64,000 nucleotides of DNA from Oceanispirochaeta sp963676905 (GTDB lineage: Bacteria > Spirochaetota > Spirochaetia > DSM-2461): the NCBI GenBank assembly GCA_963676905.2, contig CAXXVE010000001.1, positions 4,340,001 through 4,404,000 on the forward strand, given 5' to 3'. The notes under the pieces are model-generated. The model saw nothing but the letters and a program-made list of their open reading frames with translations. It did not search any database and was not told the DNA's origin. The position numbers and the translations under genes were made by a program. Positions 60,001-64,000 of this stretch are shown here, in pieces (position 1 is the first letter of the stretch; each line of letters begins with the position of its first letter).

Positions 60001-60559
60001 TAATAATCCCCGGATAGTTTTTACAACAACACTATGTCTGTTCGGAAGATCCGGCAATATGCACATACACATCACAGCAGCAGGGCAGGAACCATTTGAA
60101 AATATACATTTCTGTAAATATCACATTTTTGTATGCAGATGATCCGATTTATCCCCTGTTCACAGGAATCACCTCTGAATCATGGAATCAGATCAAATTA
60201 CTCAAGTATTTTCCTACATGTATGTAGTGTGCATTTATACACATTTTATTTAGAGAGATATTCGTGAGGACCATGATAAGGGTGTGAAAGTAGAGAGAAC
60301 TCATAAGGAGTATTTCTCTGTACCCTTACATGGAATTATCCTGTATTATCCCTTTTCCTCAGATCCACCGCTTAAGATATCAATGGCTCATCTATATAAT
60401 CTAAAATCACTCAAATTCGCCTTTTTTTGTCCAAATTTGAGAGAAAACTCAACTAAAACTGCAAGAACAGCTCGAAATTCCGGTGATAAGTTATTTATCA
60501 CAGGATGATTTCCGGGCAATTTCCCACACGGAAAATCGGGCAGTCAAAAGGAAATATGG
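60001..60559. promoter_or_regulatory. divergent regulatory gap between the racemase and chimeric genes
   Basis: This stretch of about 560 bases has no convincing gene. It holds the regulon operator at 60209-60247 and, toward 60560, the upstream region of the AraC-reductase chimera. Nothing else is recognised. Confidence 0.5.
60209..60247 (-). promoter_or_regulatory. regulon operator copy 3 (before the DUF917 operon)
   Basis: On the minus strand this 39-bp element matches the 48159 copy at 33 of 39 positions, in the same orientation relative to the gene it precedes. It starts 209 bases before the racemase ATG, nearly the same distance as the 217 bases before the importer gene. A CTACAT-ATGTAG inverted repeat is included. 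Confidence 0.7.
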
Positions 60560-61834
60560 ATGAGTATTTATAACTTTGAACAGATAGAATTCAACAAACT
60601 CCAGCACTTCAACAGCTTTGTAACGGCTATTGATAATTCCAGTTTCCACTGGCACTACGAGTATGAGCTCATCCATGTTCTCGAAGGCTCCCTCACGGTC
60701 TATATGAATCCGGAACCGGTACTTTTGAAGAAGGGAGATCTACTCCTGATCAATTCAAAAACGGTCCACTCCATGACCCGTACAGAGGAAAGAAACTCCT
60801 GTCTGATACTCGAGATTCATCCTGATCTCTTTCAGATGGAGGCGGAAGCCAATGTCTCCTACCGTTTTCATCTGAACAGTGCCAACGGGAAGATTCCGGC
60901 GGACTGGGACAGAAAGGATTTTATTAAAACTGCCTGCAGGCTGACCCTGCTCTATATGCAGAAAGAGAGAAAAAACTTCCACAGACTCAAAGCCCTGGTC
61001 TACAGGATCATTGCCGATCTATTCGACTATGTTCCCTACGATATGACCTTTCACTCCCCTTCCTATTCCGATGACTCCTCCCGGGTCATGGAGATTCTGG
61101 ACTATATAGAGAACAACCTGCAGTCCGATGATGTGCTGGATCAGCTCTGCTGTGAGATGGGACTGAGTGGAAAGTCTCTCTACCGCTTTTTAAAGGACCA
61201 TATAGGTCTTTCAGCCAAGGAGCTTGAGGAACTGAAGGTCAAACTTCATATGGAACAGGCTGTGAGCAAAGAGATCTTCGAATCCTCAGAGTATGACGTC
61301 CATATTGTAGGAACAGGGGCCACACCCATCAACATAAAACTCCAGGGCAGTGAAACCAACAATGTCTACAATGCCGTTGAAGTATCAATGGACAAATCCA
61401 AAGCCGGTGAGCGAATTGCGATTATCGGAGCAGGACTTGTTGGAGCCGAGCTTGGTCTCTGGCTGGCTCAGGAGGGAAAACAGGTTACTATCGTTGAGAT
61501 GACACCTCAGATCCTCGGCGGCCCCAAGGCCATGCCCTTCCCCAACTACGATATGCTCAAGGACCTCCTGAATCATCACAACATCGAGATTCTGACAGAA
61601 ACTGCTGCCGAATCGGTAACAGCGGAAGGTCTCGTTGTAAGAAACAACGGCGAGGAGAAACTGATTCCCGCGGACACAATCATTTCTGCAGTCGGATACA
61701 GATCAGACAACAGTCTCTTTAAAGAGATGTCCACTGAGACAGACAAAGAGATGTATATTCTCGGTGACGCCAAGAATGTTCACAATATTATGTATGCCGT
61801 ATGGGATGCCTATGAGGTAGCCCGTACCGTTTAA
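60560..61834 (+). CDS. chimera of AraC-type sensor half and old-yellow-enzyme C-terminal half
   Basis: Residues about 1-225 look like an AraC regulator: a cupin sensor (SSFHWHYEYELIHVLEGSLTVYMNPEPVLLKKGDLLLINSKTVHSM), a helical part and the first helix-turn-helix (VLDQLCCEMGLSGKSLYRFLKDHIGLSAKEL). The second helix-turn-helix is missing. From about 227 the sequence becomes the C-terminal half of a BaiCD/dienoyl-CoA reductase-like flavoenzyme (VKLHMEQAVSKEIFESSEYDVHIVGTGATP, Rossmann GERIAIIGAGLVGAELGLWL, YILGDAKNVHNIMYAVWDAYEVA). The FMN barrel is absent. An AAGGA site precedes ATG 60560. It is either a deletion fusion or a redox-sensing protein. Confidence 0.75.
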   Translation: MSIYNFEQIEFNKLQHFNSFVTAIDNSSFHWHYEYELIHVLEGSLTVYMNPEPVLLKKGDLLLINSKTVHSMTRTEERNSCLILEIHPDLFQMEAEANVSYRFHLNSANGKIPADWDRKDFIKTACRLTLLYMQKERKNFHRLKALVYRIIADLFDYVPYDMTFHSPSYSDDSSRVMEILDYIENNLQSDDVLDQLCCEMGLSGKSLYRFLKDHIGLSAKELEELKVKLHMEQAVSKEIFESSEYDVHIVGTGATPINIKLQGSETNNVYNAVEVSMDKSKAGERIAIIGAGLVGAELGLWLAQEGKQVTIVEMTPQILGGPKAMPFPNYDMLKDLLNHHNIEILTETAAESVTAEGLVVRNNGEEKLIPADTIISAVGYRSDNSLFKEMSTETDKEMYILGDAKNVHNIMYAVWDAYEVARTV

Positions 61835-61872
61835 TTATCAGAGAGCAATTCCGCAAGGAGGCGCTCTGTGTC

Positions 61873-61904
61873 GGCAGGCCGGTCCAACTCGGATACGGTC
61901 TGCC
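61873..61904. terminator. possible terminator hairpin after the chimeric gene
   Basis: GGCAG-g-CCG pairs with CGG-t-CTGCC in the gap between convergent genes. No T-run follows, so support is weak. Confidence 0.3.
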
Positions 61905-61955
61905 GGCATGATTGCATATTTAAGAAAAAGAGCCTGAAAAACATCTGAACTGATC

Positions 61956-62681
61956 TTAAAACTCTTCAAGATTCAGGGAGAGTTCGGCAAGGCATGTATC
62001 GTTATAATGGCTTCCCCTGTATACATCCAGGATCGTCATCCTGATGCCCATAAATCCGTAAGCTTCCATCATCACCAGGAAGTTCATATATTCAAGATAC
62101 TCCGGACCGGGAACTCCTGTCTCACGAAGCATCATCTCCAGAAAGAATGGATTATCCTCTGCAAAATCCTTCAGAACTGTCCGGCAGAGTTCAAACTGCT
62201 CCTCCGGGGAAAGGGAAATCTGAAAGCTTTGCTGATCCATGCTGTCTTTAAGCAGCAGAGACTCTTCCAGAACAAACTCCTTTACAAGATAGAGCTGCGC
62301 ATCGGTCTCGCTCACCATACCCGGGGCCGTATACCCCGCAATCAGATCAAGACGGATCTCTTTCACACGGTTGTTCTTCTCAAAAAGAGTGCCTGATTTT
62401 GCAAACCCGTTAATCAGGGAGAGTTCACTCACGGCCATTCCCGTCAGAATAACAACACTCTCCCCTGCCCCCATACCGGGGACTCCTTCAACCCAGGCTG
62501 TTGAGGCATCTGAATCAAAGAGGTTCTCCGGTGGATAACTGTACTCCCGGTCCCCCAGAGTCTCGGAAAGGACAGAGGATGCCCACAGAGACTCTCCGGG
62601 CAGTACATGAAACTCAGCCCATTGAGGGAACAGAGCGATAGGCGCAAAGAAAATAAGAAGCAGGAGAAGCGGCGTTCTCAT
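61956..62681 (-). CDS. exported protein with NADase-type glycan-binding domain
   Basis: This 241-residue protein has a signal peptide (MRTPLLLLLIFFAPIALFPQ) and then a discoidin-like domain of the kind called NADase-type glycan-binding: YSYPPENLFDSDASTAWVEGVPGMGAGESVVIL, SELSLINGFAKS and VKEIRLDL, continuing to a C-terminal ILDVYRGSHYNDTCLAELSL segment. It probably binds a carbohydrate in the periplasm or on the surface. No catalytic domain is visible. It is followed on the same strand by no close partner. Confidence 0.75.
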   Translation of the reverse strand: MRTPLLLLLIFFAPIALFPQWAEFHVLPGESLWASSVLSETLGDREYSYPPENLFDSDASTAWVEGVPGMGAGESVVILTGMAVSELSLINGFAKSGTLFEKNNRVKEIRLDLIAGYTAPGMVSETDAQLYLVKEFVLEESLLLKDSMDQQSFQISLSPEEQFELCRTVLKDFAEDNPFFLEMMLRETGVPGPEYLEYMNFLVMMEAYGFMGIRMTILDVYRGSHYNDTCLAELSLNLEEF

Positions 62682-62700
62682 AAATTCACTACTTTACAGC

Positions 62701-63042
62701 CTACCCCTGATATGAGGCACTTGAGAAAGCAAGGTAGGGATAGTAGACAATACCCAGAAAGAACGCCAGAACAACATGCCATCCGGGCTGACCGAACTTC
62801 AGACAGAGATTGTAGAGGAGCATAAAGCAGAAAACGACATTCACCACTGGAATCAGGAACATAAAGATCCACCAGATCGGTTTCTGAACTATTTGAAGCA
62901 TAACAATGATGTTGTAGATGGGGATGATAATTGCCCATCCCGGCTTTCCGGCCTTTGTAAAGATTTTCCAGTTTGCAACAAACAGAACAACAGTGACAAT
63001 CAACCAGAAAACGATAAGAAGAGGATTGTAAGAATCATACAT
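62701..63042 (-). CDS. DUF5684 family small membrane protein
   Basis: This 113-residue inner-membrane protein has about four helices and the DUF5684 signature NWKIFTKAGKPGWAIIIPIYNIIVMLQIVQKPIWWIFMFLIPVVN, with the paired GKPGW and GQPGW turns. I chose ATG 63042, preceded by AAAGGAG. The open frame continues 50 codons upstream without support. Function unknown; related proteins are sometimes fused to signal peptidase domains. Confidence 0.82.
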   Translation of the reverse strand: MYDSYNPLLIVFWLIVTVVLFVANWKIFTKAGKPGWAIIIPIYNIIVMLQIVQKPIWWIFMFLIPVVNVVFCFMLLYNLCLKFGQPGWHVVLAFFLGIVYYPYLAFSSASYQG

Positions 63043-63278
63043 AAAAAGCTCCTTTAAAGCTGATTTTTTAAGGCGGAAAAACTTTCCGCCATGTAAACTG
63101 ATTCTCTTGTTATGAATAAAACTTAGATGCCCTGTACCAGTGGAGCCGGGCGGGAAAAGGATGAAGAAAAATGAGACTCCACATAACTCCAATTCTAGTT
63201 CATCAGATCAGAATTGCAAAATGGATGTTTTGAGGAAGGGACTGTTCGGTCAGAATCAAAAAGGCAGGCGGAAACAGC

Positions 63279-64000
63279 TCAGACAGCCATTCCCTCCCTG
63301 AGCATTTTAATGTCCCGTGAGGGAGGCGCATTGTACATTCTGCTGTACTCCCGGCTGAACTGGGACGGACTTTCATAGCCCACTCTGAAAGCGGCACCCG
63401 CCGCATCCATTCGCTCAACAAGCATCAGCCGCCTGGCCTCCTGAAGCCGCAGCCACTTCTGATACTGCAGGGGAGTCATGGATGTGAGTTCCCTGAAATG
63501 GTGATGAAAGGTGGAACTGCTCATCCGGCTCAAAGATGCAAGTTCATCAATCCGGAGGGGTTTTCTGAAATTCTTCTTCAGCCATTCAATTGTCTGAACA
63601 ATCCTGTTGCTTTGACTGCCTGACAGAGTGAGCTGGCGGAGCTGATACCCCTGTTCACTTGTCAAAAGCCTGTAGATAATCTCCCTGATGATCAGGGGAG
63701 CCAGCATGGGAATGCTCTCGGGTTCATCGACAAGATCCATAAGACGGATAAAAGCGGAAAGGAGTGGAGGGTTCATTCCTGTGGCGGCCATGGCTCCTCC
63801 GTTACCGGACCTGTGATATTCAGGAAGATTGCTGTCCAGAAGCATCTCGGAAATCACTCCCAGATCCAGCTTCATTGAAACAGCAAGATAGGGAGTCTCA
63901 TCACTTGCTTCTACAATTTCCGTAGCCACGGGCATATCGAGAAGAGTCAGCAGATAGTTGTCCGGATCATTCTGAAAAACCTCATCCTTCAGCACAATCC
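63279..64000 (-). CDS. AraC-family transcriptional regulator, 5' end outside window
   Basis: About 240 residues are visible and the frame is open to the window edge. The N-terminal part matches the AraC_N domain (YLLTLLDMPVATEIVEASDETPYLAVSMKLDLGVISEML ... MLAPLIIREIIYRLLTSEQGYQLRQL). The C-terminal double helix-turn-helix is complete (KPLRIDELASLSRMSSSTFHHHFRELTSMTPLQYQKWLRL and AAFRVGYESPSQFSREYSRMYNAPPSRD). Full-length members have about 300 residues, so roughly 60 are missing. These regulators often control nearby aldo/keto or alcohol dehydrogenase genes, which here would be outside the window. Confidence 0.9.
   Translation of the reverse strand, partial: IVLKDEVFQNDPDNYLLTLLDMPVATEIVEASDETPYLAVSMKLDLGVISEMLLDSNLPEYHRSGNGGAMAATGMNPPLLSAFIRLMDLVDEPESIPMLAPLIIREIIYRLLTSEQGYQLRQLTLSGSQSNRIVQTIEWLKKNFRKPLRIDELASLSRMSSSTFHHHFRELTSMTPLQYQKWLRLQEARRLMLVERMDAAGAAFRVGYESPSQFSREYSRMYNAPPSRDIKMLREGMAV

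Noticed and set aside
60284..60508. Open frame of 74 codons before the AraC-reductase chimera
   Set aside because: No good start context and no recognisable pattern, and it lies in the leader of the next gene.
1..64000. CRISPR array, prophage or IS element
   Set aside because: No regularly spaced repeats, phage structural genes or transposases were seen; the only mobile-type structure is the tRNA-Leu island.

Overview
The window reads as chromosomal DNA of a Gram-negative, probably anaerobic, free-living bacterium. I infer a member of the Spirochaetota: the substrate-binding protein at 48414 ends its signal peptide with the FAAGQGE-type sequence common in spirochaete binding proteins, several lipoproteins have relaxed lipoboxes, and corrinoid, TRAP, AGCS and Trk functions occur together. 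No rRNA or ribosomal marker is present, so this placement is an inference. Most genes sit in short, tightly packed operons with 4-nt ATGA or GTGA overlaps and clear Shine-Dalgarno sequences.

1-8050: the end of a Cys-rich Fe-S protein, an aldo/keto reductase with an Fe-S tail, a DUF2804 protein, then on the minus strand a TRAP transporter (dctP-dctQ-dctM) followed by a universal stress protein, and a LuxR-type two-component pair. 8122-13962: a tripartite RND efflux operon (TolC-like, adaptor, pump) ending with a small conserved companion gene and a terminator. 14228-18355: an AGCS amino acid:cation symporter, then a heparanase-like GH79 protein with a lipid kinase. 18410-21608 (minus): a PLP enzyme, a DUF1611/DgcN protein and an enolase-superfamily DgcA/epimerase, probably D-glutamate or D-Glu peptide metabolism. 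21967-28931: an RRM protein, then a compact osmotic/potassium module: DUF432, MscS, a RimK-associated protease-like protein, a RimK ATP-grasp ligase fused to an RCK_C domain, TrkH, TrkA and an unknown membrane protein.

29048-37457: a GDSL lipoprotein, small hypotheticals and an ankyrin protein, then a corrinoid block: a reductive activator (ferredoxin-ASKHA), a PocR-AraC regulator, a cobalamin riboswitch and the corrinoid protein it controls, with no methyltransferase nearby; an aldose 1-epimerase follows. 37503-39967 (minus) is a PhoB/PhoR-like pair.

40243-47133: tRNA-Leu(GAG) and an AT-rich genomic island inserted at its 3' end. The last 52 bases of the tRNA recur at 46771, and a 20-base piece recurs at 47069. 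Each copy is followed by its own version of the same terminator, so the locus looks like nested insertions. The island carries a flavodoxin-fold reductase, Crp and TetR regulators, an SDR with an altered active site, a 71-aa protein, a small outer-membrane barrel and a mini-Omp85, but no visible integrase. Between the last two tRNA fragments lies a hairpin-rich element closed by a 10-bp stem.

47155-60247: a small helical protein and a nitroreductase, then a peptide/opine-type ABC importer with a PucR regulator (plus strand), convergent with a minus-strand operon of an Asp/Glu-racemase-like protein, DUF917, AroM, M20 peptidase and DUF1177. A 39-bp motif identical at 33 positions lies about 210 bp before the first gene of both operons, with a third partial copy before the importer. 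The two operons therefore appear to form one PucR-type regulon for import and breakdown of an unknown peptide-like or cyclic-amide substrate. This is the best candidate for an undescribed system in the window. 60560-64000: a chimeric gene joining an AraC sensor half to the C-terminal half of an old-yellow-enzyme-type reductase, a NADase-type glycan-binding protein, a DUF5684 membrane protein and a partial AraC regulator.
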